From Allolobophora icterica (lineage: Eukaryota > Annelida > Clitellata > Crassiclitellata > Lumbricidae), in the NCBI GenBank assembly GCA_963556255.1, contig OY744610.1, forward strand, positions 11,557,977 to 11,621,976: 64,000 bases of DNA, in the 5' to 3' direction. The first letter of the stretch is position 1. Each line of letters begins with the position of its first letter. Positions 1-11,379 of this stretch are shown here, in pieces. The position numbers and the translations under genes are program-made. The notes beneath the pieces are model-generated. The model was not told the DNA's origin, did not search any database, and saw nothing but the letters and a program-made list of their open reading frames with translations.

Positions 1-140
1 GTAAACATCAAAAACAACTGCTAACATAACTAGAAAATGCAGCAACCAACTGCAATGGTCGAATCGAAATGATATCGGAAGCGTATACAAAAAGCGACTA
101 TAATCAGACCTTCTGACAGCAAAAACACAAAAGTCAGAAC

Positions 141-265
141 ATAACTTGATAACTTGATAAACCTGATAACTTGATAACGGGATACTTGATAATGTGATAA
201 CGTGATAACTGATAACTTGATAACTGGATAAACTGATAACGTGATAACGATAACATGATAACTTG
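141..265. repeat. Degenerate GATAAC-rich minisatellite
   Basis: Imperfect tandem units of about 8-10 bp around the word TGATAACTTGATAAC run for about 125 bp and stop just before the TIR element at 287. Unit boundaries drift, so the array is old or slippage-prone. A minus-strand frame stays open across it only because of the repeat. Confidence 0.8.
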
Positions 266-286
266 GCAACCTGCCGCATACTGTAA

Positions 287-1728
287 TAGGGTGTGTCAAT
301 TTTTGAAAAGTCAATATTTAAAAAGGTACTAGGGATAAAATTGTGCAGTTTCATGTGAAAAATCAACATATGGGTATAAATTTTGTTTTAAATGGAATTT
401 ACCTACTTCAATTTACCGTCGAATTTATCGTGGAAAACATGTAAATAAACTGCTTTCACATGGGACTTGCTGAAATATTTAAAAATGCTCTGATAAGTCT
501 GATATGTTTTTGTTGTTGTTAGACATTGTGTATTATATTGTGTAATATTGTGCATACTATATTAACGTCGTTAACTCCTGAATTATCAGTTTATATTACA
601 CTGTGTGCAATATAATTAGATTAACGCGTGTTATAAATTAACCACTTTTAGCATAATAGGCCTATGTGTATTCATTGGACCTCATCAGTTAGCAAATAGG
701 ACCAGTTGACCTCCAAGAGACTAGAAGACAAGTGTCACGGAAGGAAAGGCAGACAAAAAGGAAGGATAATGAGAAAAAGTGGAGAATGAAGAGTGAAAAT
801 CGAACCACAGAATAGAAAGAGATGACAGAGATCTGTGCTTGAAGTGGAACAGAGTTTGAAGATATCATGGAAGAATCAGTGAATGACTATTGTAGTGATA
901 AAGACAAAAACTGCTTACCTCCTGAAGGTGTGTCTTCTGCTAATTCTGTGAAAACTACGAAGAGGGCTATACAATACTGCGGACATAACCAACCTAGCCC
1001 TGACCAGTCTAAGACACCACACTGGGCTGAGGGAGACAGTGGAGATTGCTACTGCTGCCTGGAGTAGGGCTCGTTACTCAGTTCGACACTACTTTGGTGA
1101 TTGATCACTACAAGGTGAGGAGAGCTCAGGAAAAGTCATGAAGAAACTCGATGCAAAGTTTGAAGACGAACTTCAGCAGAATGGCATCAGTTGTATTTTC
1201 TTTGATGGGCGTCGTGATGAAACCAGGGTCATGTTGAAAGCAGAAGAAAATGGCAAACTATATCCAGGTTTTAAGCTATTGAAGGTGATTCCTGTAATGT
1301 AAACACTGTTTGAGAGGGAGCAGTAATGCATTATGTCGAGGAGAAGCTGCAAAGGAAGCTGGTGTGGATTGTTTGTGATCTGCACACAGGAGAACTGCCA
1401 CTGAGGCACCTAGTGACTGCTTTAGATGGCAAGACACTAAGCAACAACAAGGAAAAATGTTGGATTCTTTAACTGAGCTAAACATGAATTCTGATATTGC
1501 AAAAGTTTGTTTTGGTCCTGCTCTCCCTCAGCTCAGCGACGAAGTGATGACAGACTTAAGCACAGATAAAGGCCATGGCTACAGGACTGTCACTGCAATT
1601 AGGACAGGAGTTTTGCCGAAGGATCTGAAGCTGGATTTGGATTCAGCATGCAAAACTGCACAAAAATATTACTAGTCGTTTGTGAAGTTCGAGAAAACAT
1701 CATTAACTCCTCAAATTGACACACCCTA
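287..1728 (+). mobile_element. TIR transposon, TAGGGTG ends, 9-bp TSD
   Basis: The left end is TAGGGTGTGTCAATTT (287) and the right end is its inverted counterpart AAATTGACACACCCTA (ending 1728). The 9-bp word ATACTGTAA lies directly outside both ends (278-286 and 1729-1737) as a target-site duplication. A 9-bp duplication fits Mutator-like or similar superfamilies better than hAT (8 bp) or piggyBac (TTAA), but I cannot name the superfamily. The interior holds a broken transposase-like gene. A second, inverted copy split by a LINE lies at 28704-30825. Confidence 0.85.
860..1676 (+). pseudogene. Broken transposase-like gene of the TAGGGTG element
   Basis: Coding traces appear in shifting frames. 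One 66-codon stretch (867-1067) starts MEESVNDYCSDKDKN. A middle part (about 1138-1290) reads through ISCIFFDGRRDETRV. A later part reads VWIVCDLHTGELPLRHL (about 1357-1415) and is followed by a 72-codon stretch (1457-1675) with MTDLSTDKGHGYRTVTAIR. The 'CDLHTNELPLRHL...LSTDQ.YGY' pattern recalls multi-copy uncharacterised transposase-like proteins of cnidarians and arthropods; that link is from memory. Several frameshifts and stops separate the parts, so it cannot make one protein. The C-terminal part of the protein appears to be missing. Confidence 0.6.
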
Positions 1729-2113
1729 ATACTGTAACTTAACGAAAAACACTTCTGTAATCAAATTGAACTGCGATAGAAAAGACAAAATCCTAGCAAA
1801 CAGTACGCGCAACCAGTGGTGGACTGGAGTGTCAAAGCGGCCCGGGAAAAAAATCAAAAGCGGCCCAATCCGACATTTATTTTTCTTGGGGATTTGTTTT
1901 CAGCCAAGATAACAGGTAACTTTACAACGGGATAGTCATAACACAACGATGAATCGCAAACCTAATTTACATCAGACATAAAATATTAAGAATGCATTTA
2001 AAGTAATAAATCGATTTATCATAACCCACCCAAATGATGGTTGTGGTATAAGCAACTTCTTTAAGCTGGGTGCCATTTCAGACACACGATCTATAATTGT
2101 GTCATTATATAGT

Positions 2114-2247
2114 TCACTTAAAACATCGGTTTCGACCGACATGAGCAAAAATGCTTAAAGATTTGCTTAGCAAGCGCCTTTTAGTGTACTTCAGTGTTGA
2201 GAAAGATCTCTCACACGCTACTTGGGTACAGGTCAGAGTCAGTAAGA
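2114..2247 (-). pseudogene. hAT transposase C-terminal dimerisation fragment
   Basis: The minus strand reads TLTCTQVACERSFSTLKY followed by TKRRLLSKSL, matching the ERSFS.LK...R.RL core of the hAT C-terminal dimerisation region. The reading frame upstream of 2247 is lost where another repeat is inserted. No DDE catalytic part or BED zinc finger is visible in the element, so it is a relic. Confidence 0.75.
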
Positions 2248-2760
2248 GGCCATCCATATAGTGCGTACGCAAAAATCTGGAAAAATTGGACCCTCCCCTC
2301 CCTGGACGCACACGTACTTTTCCCCACCCCCACCTGCTTACGTACGCTTGACGCACCTCATCCTCAAAGACCAGCTGCAGAATGTGTCAGTACGACAGGT
2401 CCAGGCAGTGGCTGTCTGCACTTTAGGCCAGATTGAAGGACGAAAGAGACAGTCACTAAATGTTCGACGATTAGGTAGAGGACAGCGTCAATGAAGATTC
2501 TCAACATGAACTCTGTGACGACCAAGCTGGGCATAAGAGTGACGAACTTACGAAATGTAAATCTTGCAAAAAAGTCCTGTTTGCTGCTTTTCTGTGTTGC
2601 ATAAAACCAATTTCTTTGGTCAGACTTGCAGGCTCCTGTTTTGTGTATATAATTCTTAGGACCCATCCATATAGTACGTACCCGTGGAGGGTGGTTAACC
2701 CACATGCATGTGCTTGGGTCCACTAGTAATGTACGTACCCATAGGAAACGGGGCGAGGGA
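2248..2760. repeat. Inserted repeat with CCATCCATATAGT termini
   Basis: A block begins AGGCCATCCATATAGTGCG (about 2248) and ends near a second copy, ACCCATCCATATAGTACG (about 2661-2680), with CGTACG-rich flanks. It interrupts the hAT transposase relic. The two words are in direct orientation, so I cannot define TIRs or a TSD. The type is unknown. Confidence 0.4.
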
Positions 2761-3693
2761 ACCTATAATTTGTCTATATTGGTCTTCAAATTGATTGGCC
2801 TTCAAATGAGCCAGAGTTCAGTCTTTTCAGCTATCAGGCACTACCAGGGGAAGTAGAGGTGTTACTTGTAAGCCACCTTACGGTCCTTACCTCTGAACGC
2901 TATTATTAAACTATCACACAGCTCAGAAGTGAGTCCATGGATAACTCAACTCTCCGGGTCCCTGGGCATTTGCCCCCCTACCCCCTCTCGGCGGGCATGA
3001 GAAGGCAGACTTATATAATTAACATTTGAATCTTAAAACGAGGTTCTACTTCCGCTAAGTTTGTTATTGACGAAGATTCTTTTATTGTTATTGGTTAATA
3101 AATAATGAAAAAATACAATTACGAGTGATCTAACTTTGAAACGTAAATGTAAAGATGTGCGAAAAAGGTAAGAGATAAGAAACTAAAAATTCTTGCTAAA
3201 GATGGAGCCAAGTGCAAAAATCTAGTCGATTTATTTAAAGTTACTCAAGGCAAATTTAGGGGCCCGGACCCGCAATCAATTTATGAAAAATATTATAATC
3301 AGTTATACAAAGTTCATGATTTATGCCTTTTTAAATATAATATTACTGAATAAATCGTAGATGTATACATACAAACATAGTATCGTACGGTCGTACTCGC
3401 ACTTTTTTTATTTCAATTTATGGCTTTTCAATTTTCTCATAAAGCCTAAAGATAGTTTAGGGGCCTGTGACTGTTCTGCCTATGGGCCCGGAATTTCTGT
3501 CGTCAGCTCTGTGCCTTCTAGCGAATAAAAAATAACGCCGTCATAAATACCAAAAAAAATTATTATAAATAACATAGCTGATTTTTAGACAGTGTGTCTA
3601 AGAACTTAGAAGCGGCCCAAATATCACCGACCCTTGCGGCCCTCCGGGATTTTTCCCGGTGTCCCGGTGGGCCAGTCCACCCCTGCGCGCAAC

Positions 3694-5386
3694 GCGCAAA
3701 GCTTTATACACTCGTCAATGAACTGTAAGCAAAACGGACTGAAAACGGTAAACGACACATGCAAGAATTGTCTAACACACTAGCAAAGAAAACCCTAGGT
3801 CGGGGTCAGCACTTATCACAAAAACATAAACGCGGGAATTAAAGGTAGATCCCGAAGATTGCGACGAAGGACCAAGTCCTGTGCATATACGAAATACACA
3901 ATCGACTGAATGAAAACTGCACTAATAGACTATAAGCGGAATCGGTAACGTAGCGTAATCACAAGCGCAATCATAATGGGAATTGCAATCAGCAAACGTA
4001 ATCATAAGCCTATTCAACGTAATCAGCACGCACTTGGACTCGGGACAAACAGAAACTAGTCAGGTGAATCCGGAAAGTTGGCGGACTGACAAATGTTGCG
4101 AGTCGGCGAAAAGGCCAAAATAAATCTGGGTTTTTCCACGTTGTCGGATCAGGCTAAAATGGCACGCTAATAGGAACAGGGCCAGGGGTAGGCCACCGCC
4201 GATCATGAAAAGGGTGAATTAGCTACACGCCAGAACAAAGAACAGGCTGTGGCTGCGACAATATACCCCGTGATCGATCGAGTCAGCCGATCAAGTCGAT
4301 CGAAACTCGGCCAAGTTGAGTCGGTCGAAAACTCTTCGACTCGATCGACTTGCAAGTCGAGTCGATCGTGAGTTTTTCCAAGTCGAGTTGATCGTCGTTT
4401 CCTCGACTTGACTCGACTATGAAATATTTCTTAGTATTTTTTGCGGCTGCGTCACAAAATGTTCCACAAGATGTGATGACGTAATTCTTTGTAAACGCAG
4501 AAGTACTGTATTAACCTGATTTGAAGTTAAGTGCAAATTATGAGCCTTTTGGTGATTTGTATAGTGGAAGCTGCAGATACTTTTTTCACAGTTTTACGGT
4601 GAAATGGACAGATTAAGATGCGTTAAAAAATGCGCGTTTCAGGAAATTTAAGATCTGTGATCAGTAACAACAATCTCAAAACGTTCGAATGTCTGATGCT
4701 AGGACGGGACTGAATGCTTAATCTCTGCACTACAGACAACTATATGCACTCACTAACTTCCGTACTATATACACTCACTAACTTCCGTAATCTTAAGCAG
4801 CATAAAGTTTCTTACAATAACTATTAACTAGACACTGCAGTCTTGTACTGCCGTCTTATGTGTGGAACTGGAACTAATTTATGTAGGAGATTCCCTTGTA
4901 GCCTAGCTGATCGAGTCATTACGTTACTTAACCTGTGGAAGACTACAGTCTTGAGAAGAAGAGAAATTCCGATTAGTATATAAAAGTAATTTAATGAATG
5001 AACTGAATTTGGGATACAAATAATTAAGAATATAATAATAAATATAAATGTAAAACCAATAATAATAACAACTTCTCATACCGAATTTAGAAGAACAAGT
5101 CACCAGCCACGCAGCGATCCGGGCAAGTTGCGCACTCCTGCCCGAATGCTGCGAACCCCGAATTCCAGGCTTAGGGGCCTATATGGACTTCCCCCGCGTG
5201 GGTGTGGTCACGTGGTCCATCGAGGCTTCTCGACAAGGGAGAAAAAGATGAGACAGTCATTTGGCAGAATCACCCGAAAGGAACGCCTACCCCGGTACCT
5301 TGGGATAGGGACCTGTCCGGAAGACCGATTGCTTCAGCTGGGACCCATGACGAGTTCAACTGATAGGCAGTCTTGTTGTCCTCGAG
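3694..5386. other. Non-coding stretch without supported genes
   Basis: No coding sequence or element end could be supported apart from the GTCGA-rich array listed separately. The stretch is mildly AT-rich with scattered stops in all frames. An 87-codon frame at 5128-5391 has no recognisable motif. Confidence 0.6.
4262..4430. repeat. GTCGA/TCGAC-rich palindromic array
   Basis: The words GATCGA, AGTCGA and TCGACT alternate on both strands for about 170 bp, giving many overlapping short inverted repeats. Similar AAGTCGACTT-rich sequence forms the ends of the hAT at 13557-15175, so this may be a decayed terminus of a related element. Confidence 0.55.
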
Positions 5387-5505
5387 ACTAAGGTCTTGGT
5401 CTCGAGTGCACTCGAGTTCGTTTTTAAAAGTCTTGGTCTTGGTCTTGGTCTTGAGGTTCAAGGTCTTGGTCTTGGTCTTGAGGTTTAAGGTCTTGACAAC
5501 AAGAC
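5387..5505 (+). repeat. GGTCTT hexanucleotide microsatellite
   Basis: Runs of GGTCTT, interrupted by GAGGTT(C/T)AA, extend from about 5387 to 5505. They give low-complexity open frames on both strands that are not genes. Confidence 0.8.
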
Positions 5506-5680
5506 TGCTGATAGGACTCGAACTCTATCGGGATGAAACACATAAACCGCCATACCAATGTAGAAAGTCACCCACGTAGATTACCCAACCATTTATGTAG
5601 CGCCCCATGTAACTCCTCTAAATCAATATTATGTAACCATGCTGTAATAGAGGTCAACTTAGTCATGTAGATTTTTAATT

Positions 5681-6187
5681 TTAAAAAAGACGCACCAACG
5701 GATCAGTAGAGTGCAAGAACGGAACGTTGTACGTCAACAGGTCATGGACAGAGATGCATGGAGGCTCAGAGGTGACTGCGATCGACCTGCAGCAGTCGTT
5801 CCGTGTGTTGACTAGGTCGAGACAGCCACCGTATGTATGGGTGGGCACACCCACATGTTGAAGCAGCCCCAATCTAATGATGAGCTGCTTCACCTGCCTT
5901 GCCCATGAGCATCCAGAATCTTCCATGTGAATTGTCAAGTCACCCGTTACAACCATTTGGTTTTTATATTATGCAGCCAGTATCTCCGGAAGGGTGGTGA
6001 ATTCCTGAATCAGCATCGCAGACGATGGCAGCGCTCCAGGGCGGTAGATTGCGACGGTTGTGAACGGACATCGAGATGTTGCAAAAGAACTCAAAAGGAC
6101 CTCCGAGGTCCTATGAACCCCAGTAGGATATTCCTTCATCACCCTATAACATTCTGTTACGCCAAAGCTGCAACCATAGCGTAGTGT
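5681..6187 (-). pseudogene. LINE endonuclease-domain relic
   Basis: The minus strand encodes in two frames an apurinic-endonuclease-like domain of a non-LTR retrotransposon. The part at 6193-5969 includes CPFTTVAIYRPGALPSSA. After one frameshift near 5960 the part at 5956-5681 begins MVVTGDLTIHMEDSGCSWAR and includes CLDLVNTRNDCC and SVHDLLTYNVPF. The GDLN.H and (S/D)HDLL motifs are the endonuclease signatures; here D-L-T-I-H and S-V-H-D carry changes at conserved positions. No reverse transcriptase follows, so it is a truncated dead fragment. Confidence 0.8.
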
Positions 6188-6193
6188 TGGCAA

Positions 6194-7011
6194 CTAGGCT
6201 AAATTTATCAGCCTCGATTCAGTCAAAACTGAGTTAGTTGTGGAGCGCCAGGTTCAATAACCTCTTGTCGATGACTCGTGTTACAGCTGAGTTCGTTATG
6301 GGCTCAAACGGAACAGGAAATGTTGCAACGTTGGAATCCTTCTGTTTCGGTTGTGCTCTTAACCTCTGTCGTTGTTCGTTATTATTCAGAAAGTCTTAAT
6401 AAAAGTGGTCGCCATTCCAGTAGCTTTGATACTTGTTCGTGAAATATTCATGCTTACTCCAAAGAAGCTTTGCACATAGTTAAAAGGAAGTAAATCTAGC
6501 CTATCAGATTTTCACTCTAGTTGCCTGTCGAAAAAAAAATCAAAAGCGCCAGAACAGCGGTTAAAGAAAAAAAATGTGAGGAGCAACATAAACCTTCCGG
6601 GGACGAAAAACGAACTAAAATCTGTTTCAGGAACAGACAAATCTCACTAAGTTCGATGATAGCGAACAATACAGACACTTTCAAAGTCGGATGTCCATAC
6701 GGTTATCCTTCTTCTCACATGCCTTTCTTCTTGTGATGCAGTTCAATACTGAGAGAAATATGTCCTGTTTTTATGGTGAAATTGGCTAACGGTAAAAGGT
6801 CTGAAGATCCAACCAGACGAGTCTCGAATCGCCCAGTTACAAGGAAGATTCCCACCTCAAAGTCTTCGCACTAGGACATCGAATCCAAACCGGGGTCATG
6901 CGATAATACCTAAGAATTAAGTCTCAGTTGTTCAGTGTCACATATCACGAAAAGCAAATATCACAAAAACAGAATATGGTCATTTATACACGATAAACTC
7001 TTAACATGCAT
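6194..7011. other. Non-coding stretch downstream of the cGAS-like gene
   Basis: Nothing coding is supported here. It lies 3' of the minus-strand gene ending at 7012 and probably contains its 3' UTR. A 71-codon plus-strand frame (6521-6736) is lysine-rich low complexity without a recognisable domain. Confidence 0.5.
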
Positions 7012-9885
7012 TTAAATAAAACGAAACTTTTGTAGAAGAAACCTGTAAATGATGTGTTCAAACGGAAGATAAGTTTTCTGGGCAGAAAATTCAGTCATTG
7101 CTTCCGTATATGGAAGATTACAGTCGATAGAACATCTGACTTTCAAATATCTTGCAAGAAAACGTCTTCCAAGAAAATATTCACATCCAATGGAGTACTG
7201 ATATTGAAGAGATCTCGAGAGTTCACTCCCGTGAAAGCACACGTCGTGACCAAAAAAATGCGCGAACGTTGGCTTGGGAGTTAAGTCACAATTCCGCATT
7301 TCATCATTCAGAGGTGATAAATAATAAAATAGCGTGTGAAAGCCAAGCAACGACTGTACGTCTCCATCGAAAAAATAGTCAAGCGGTGGAAACAGCAAAA
7401 CATTCGCGAATCCAAACCTTTCCAAGTCGCTCTGCAACAGAGGCTCACGAAGAATTCGCTCACACAAATGCTGCACTTCATTGTATTGGCGACACTTGTA
7501 AAGGTACAAAGCACGATAGCAGTCGACAGTGTTGCACTTGATGCCACAGTCGTTGCGAATCACATTGTAGAATGACGACATATTTTCTAAAGCATATTCC
7601 ATCAGAGCAAAAATTACTGTTTCTTTTACTGTCAAAGGATTCACAGCTGTAGCTACCGTCTCTGTCAACGAACCTGTTCTGCGATAAACGATCCGTCTAG
7701 CAGCAATTATATGAGTACCGGTATCTGACTTTATCAAAGCAACGCATTTTGGCTTTATTAAAGCCTTCAAATATTCATCCATAGGATAATATGAATGAGG
7801 TATATCATGATAAACATCTAAACGTTTACATATTCTGTCGGCAGATAATGCAGTTATATAATGAGCAAACACCTCGGAAGAAAGACGCAGATCAAAATAA
7901 AGTCGTCCTCCAATGTAGTGAAGACTGTTTTCAGTTATCTTCTTGTGAAGTACATACAAACCAAAAATTCTTGCAACATCGTCAATGAACATCAAAGAAC
8001 CTGCATTCAGTGTTTCCTTAATATCCTTTTGAGATGTCTCATCTTTGAGAACTTCCAAGCAGAAATGTATTGCTTGCTCGTATTCTGTTGTGGCAAAATG
8101 GAAAGCAGCAAGATAGGAAAAAGCTGCAGGAGCAATGCCGTACGAATTTGAGCTGTCATACTCTAAAGCTTTTCTAAGAAATTCTTTGGACACGAGAGAC
8201 AACAGCTGTAGTTCTGAACGACTGTTCGATCCGGTTAAATTTTCCATGAGTTGTTGAGCACGCAGGAAATAAAATTGACTACTTCGTGATGTGAACGGTT
8301 TCGGAAAGTTATGATACTTAGATTTTATAATTTTAGATGTCGTCGAAATTTCCTCGAGAGGTTCAGCCAGGAGCATGCCATCCCATGAAATCTCTCCAAA
8401 ATTCAAACTGTACACAGTATGCAAAATAAACAGTAGATTGTTATAGTATGGAAAACATAGGGTGTTTTCTATTGTTCGGATCATTGTCCATCTCTTATAT
8501 CTTCTCAATTCATGATTCTCTGTACGATGTTCGTAATTTAGGCAGTGATGCAGTCTCGAAGTTAACCCTTGTTTAACTATAGGACGAAAATGGGAATAAG
8601 AAAATGTGAATCTGAGAGAAAACAACCATTCCAATGATAGTGATTCAGTCGCTTTCCCAAATTCAAAATGTGGTGTAATTTGCCGTGTGTTTCCAACTTT
8701 AACATTTGTACGAGTGATTGGCAGCATGTAAGTTTCAAAGAACCACTGAACCAGAATGCTAGATTTGTTGAAATCATTTAGTCGTCTTTCAATCTTTTCA
8801 AATAGGCCTATCTTGGAGCTCAAGGGCTCATGAAATAAGTTTGCTTCAGGAATAAAATAGTTTCTACAATGTCTCTTCCTTAGCATATCTGAAAGCTTTT
8901 TTAGCAACTTACAACAGGTCGCAATAACAGAAGAGGAATTCCACCATTCAGATGACATCTCTTCACACGTCCATAACATCAGCGTCTTTAAATGATACGT
9001 ACAGAGAACCTCATCTTCCTTTGGACAATCCTTTTGTATTAATTCTCTTTTGGCAAAGTATCTCAGCAAATGATAGGCAATCTGTTGAATTTGAGTCAAA
9101 CTCTGTAGCAATATTACTTCAGCGAATGAAAATGACAATCTCCACTGTTCTTTATCGTCTCTAGAAGAACGATGCTGGACATAAACAACATGGCAACCAT
9201 TTTGTACAACTGCGGAGATTGTATCCATTGTCGGCCATCCGTTATGTCTTAATCGAATAGACCAGTCTTGGGCTTCTTTGGGCCACTGAGGACACCACAC
9301 GCTTTCGACGATATCAAATCCCAAATTATCATCATTAACTGGCTCAAGCGTAACTGCTGGACCTCTAACAACGTGTGGCAAGGTGCTTCCGATGCCTGAA
9401 CATGTTTCAGTAGTTGCAGCAGATTCTAGATTTAGGCTAAAGTATCCATCTGAAAGTGGTCTACGTTTAAATTCGTAGTTTTTGTACTTCCAATTATAGT
9501 TCATTTCCCCCCAAAATCGCAATCGAACAAAACCTGGATAACTGTGGCATGTTTCAATCTTGTAGCATTCGATCGTATCTGATAAGCCACTGATATCAGT
9601 TGGCAGCACTGGAAAGTCGCCACTGCAGGCCAGCTTATCAGTGTTGGAAAATAAAAAATCAGAGTCTGTGATGCATGTATTCAGCGGTTCTATATAGAAC
9701 TCCGCTTGGCTACCACACAATATCGAATACCTTGTCGATGCAGGGCTCGCCGACAACCTTATGTTATGCATGTGATCAGAAACGAAAGAAAAAGACTTTG
9801 AAAGTATTTGGCATGTGGCAATGATGAACTCATTCGATTGATCCGCCGTATATTCCGTCATCCTAAATGAAAAACATATCTTCAT
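7012..9885 (-). CDS. Mab-21/cGAS-like nucleotidyltransferase with TPR-like C-terminal half
   Basis: The 957-codon frame is uninterrupted. An N-terminal nucleotidyltransferase core shows G58-S59 in YSILCGSQAEF, the acidic pair D74/D76 in ITDSDFLF and a candidate third acid D191 in GFDIVESVWCPQWPKEAQDW. The Mab-21 helical part follows, with EQWRLSFSFAEVILLQSL and CTYHLKTLMLWTCEE (about residues 246-310). The second half is helical with at least one TPR-like unit near 568-612 (EYEQAIHFCLEVLKDE). Such Mab-21 plus TPR proteins are known as multi-copy families in marine invertebrates; related cGAS-like receptors make cyclic dinucleotides in antiviral signalling. Activity and ligand are inference. 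An in-frame stop (9892-9894) precedes the first Met. A later Met at 9861 follows a good splice acceptor and may be coding exon 2, in which case the first eight residues are intronic. Promoter and polyadenylation signals were not identified. Confidence 0.85.
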   Translation of the reverse strand: MKICFSFRMTEYTADQSNEFIIATCQILSKSFSFVSDHMHNIRLSASPASTRYSILCGSQAEFYIEPLNTCITDSDFLFSNTDKLACSGDFPVLPTDISGLSDTIECYKIETCHSYPGFVRLRFWGEMNYNWKYKNYEFKRRPLSDGYFSLNLESAATTETCSGIGSTLPHVVRGPAVTLEPVNDDNLGFDIVESVWCPQWPKEAQDWSIRLRHNGWPTMDTISAVVQNGCHVVYVQHRSSRDDKEQWRLSFSFAEVILLQSLTQIQQIAYHLLRYFAKRELIQKDCPKEDEVLCTYHLKTLMLWTCEEMSSEWWNSSSVIATCCKLLKKLSDMLRKRHCRNYFIPEANLFHEPLSSKIGLFEKIERRLNDFNKSSILVQWFFETYMLPITRTNVKVGNTRQITPHFEFGKATESLSLEWLFSLRFTFSYSHFRPIVKQGLTSRLHHCLNYEHRTENHELRRYKRWTMIRTIENTLCFPYYNNLLFILHTVYSLNFGEISWDGMLLAEPLEEISTTSKIIKSKYHNFPKPFTSRSSQFYFLRAQQLMENLTGSNSRSELQLLSLVSKEFLRKALEYDSSNSYGIAPAAFSYLAAFHFATTEYEQAIHFCLEVLKDETSQKDIKETLNAGSLMFIDDVARIFGLYVLHKKITENSLHYIGGRLYFDLRLSSEVFAHYITALSADRICKRLDVYHDIPHSYYPMDEYLKALIKPKCVALIKSDTGTHIIAARRIVYRRTGSLTETVATAVNPLTVKETVIFALMEYALENMSSFYNVIRNDCGIKCNTVDCYRALYLYKCRQYNEVQHLCERILREPLLQSDLERFGFANVLLFPPLDYFFDGDVQSLLGFHTLFYYLSPLNDEMRNCDLTPKPTFAHFFGHDVCFHGSELSRSLQYQYSIGCEYFLGRRFLARYLKVRCSIDCNLPYTEAMTEFSAQKTYLPFEHIIYRFLLQKFRFI

Positions 9886-10077
9886 CCCGAATCATCATAT
9901 CGTCATCACCATCAGAAGATTTCTGGTCATCATCCACATCAAGTGTCAACGATCTCCATCACTTCACATTTCGACCGATCATGTTTAGCAGAGGACCAAC
10001 TTTTCACAGACCATCTGTCGGATGGCGATACAGGGCATCTGACACTATCCTTACGAATCACTATGTCGACTCGTCAT
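9863..10077 (-). other. Possible 5' exon and intron of the cGAS-like gene
   Basis: On the minus strand a short ATG frame (10077-10055, MTSRHSD plus two bases) ends at a GTAAGG donor (10054-10049). A pyrimidine-rich TTTTTCATTTAG acceptor ends at 9863. Removing these 192 bases joins the frame exactly to G-ATG-ACG at 9862, giving MTSRHSDSMTEYTADQ. This is an inferred gene model; transcript reads spanning 9862/10055 would settle it. Confidence 0.45.
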
Positions 10078-10154
10078 TATTTAGGCTACATGAAGCGTTT
10101 ATTAAATGCAATTACAAACTCAAGAGATTTAAATTTAGGTGACTCAACTCAATG

Positions 10155-11369
10155 AATTATATTCCGTGAAGAAAAGGGAGCTAGTAATAATTAATCAGAC
10201 CTACCTGTTGAGCTAACCGAGTCTGAAAATGAGCTATGGTGCTACATAATTGAAACCCTTGAATATTCAAAATGTTTTAACTTCAGTTATGTGTCCTATA
10301 GTCAAAACTTCAGATTTAATGAATAATGGGCGGGTGCATTTTTGTCTTGTTTTTTGGGAATGGGAATACATCGAACGGCGACGCGGTGAAGGCGGGGGCT
10401 CACCTAATTAAGACAGGTGGAAATGGAGGCAGACCTAAGGGGGATGGGGTGGGATTGAGCCAGCCTGATCGGGATGGGTGTGGAACTGTGGATGAGTATA
10501 GACCCACGGGGTTGAGGTGGGGATGGAGACCAATTCTGTACCCATATTACTCACTGGGGATGGAAAATAATTCTGTACCCATGTTGCTCACTGGGGATGG
10601 AGTCCAATTCTGTACCCATGATGCTCACTGGGAATGGAAACCAATTCTGTACCCATATTACTCACTAATTTGAATGTCTCCAAAAATGACGTACTCTTCA
10701 AATGGTCGGGAAGAATGTGGGTCCAGCGACAGGGAACCTCGATACACCTCCTAGAAGACCGCGGGACTTGTGTTGATGTTTTGATGAAGACCACAGCCGA
10801 CATCTTTTCTTTATGTCTGGTATTCGAATATGTTTCATAGGTGAGTAAGCACAGTTGGTCGGTTGCTCGTTGAGGAACACGCAACAAGTGTAGGTTGTCG
10901 CAGTAGATCCGTGACATGATCGGATGGTATCCTGCCATAGGTAAGACTGACAGCAGAGTTAAGCAGTAGGCTATTTTACTAGTCAATTCTGGAGACATTG
11001 AAGTTGTTGAATATGATAGCGGCGGTTGAGGTTGGAATGAATCTGCGGATTGTTTTATACGACGCAGTTGGTGATGTGGTTTATGGTCGTAGGATTGGTC
11101 TCATATTTCTCGTAATACTGGGACGGCTGTGGCTATGAAGCGATTCGCAAATTTTAGTAATAAGGTGACGGAAGGGCGGAGAAGTGTTAGGGCGGAAGTG
11201 GAGCCGCTTGAACGAAGTGCTTGAATCGTGAACAACTGTATCTTTGGAATGTGAGAAGTAAGATAAAGATAAACAAATATTCTTTTTTAAACCAATTGCT
11301 ATCCGCATTTTGGTGTACAATCGTATACATTGTTCTGCTACCCACAAACAGTTCAAATCTAAGTCTCGT
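10155..11369. other. Intergenic stretch with a minisatellite
   Basis: No gene is supported in either direction. Apart from the 37-bp minisatellite listed separately, the stretch is unique-looking. A minus-strand frame at 10588-10998 has no recognisable domain. Regulatory sequence of the divergent cGAS-like gene may lie at its left edge. Confidence 0.5.
10523..10672 (+). repeat. 37-bp minisatellite, about four units
   Basis: Four tandem units contain CAATTCTGTACCCAT, then a variable (A/G)TT(A/G)CTCACTGG, then GGATGGA. The unit length stays at 37 bp with a few substitutions. The last unit breaks off in CTCACTAATTTG. Confidence 0.85.
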
Positions 11370-11379
11370 ATATATATTT

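Larger units (their letters stand above)
1814..3685 (-). mobile_element. hAT transposon with 8-bp TSD CGCGCAAC
   Basis: The ends are CAGTGGTGGACTGG (1814) and, inverted, CCAGTCCACCCCTG (ending 3685), followed inward by GC-rich 'GGCCCGGGAAAAA' and 'TTTTTCCCGG' segments. The 8-bp word CGCGCAAC flanks both ends exactly (1806-1813, 3686-3693). CAG...CTG ends with an 8-bp duplication are the hAT signature. Only the end of the transposase gene survives (2114-2247, minus strand). A second repeat sequence interrupts it from about 2248. Confidence 0.9.
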
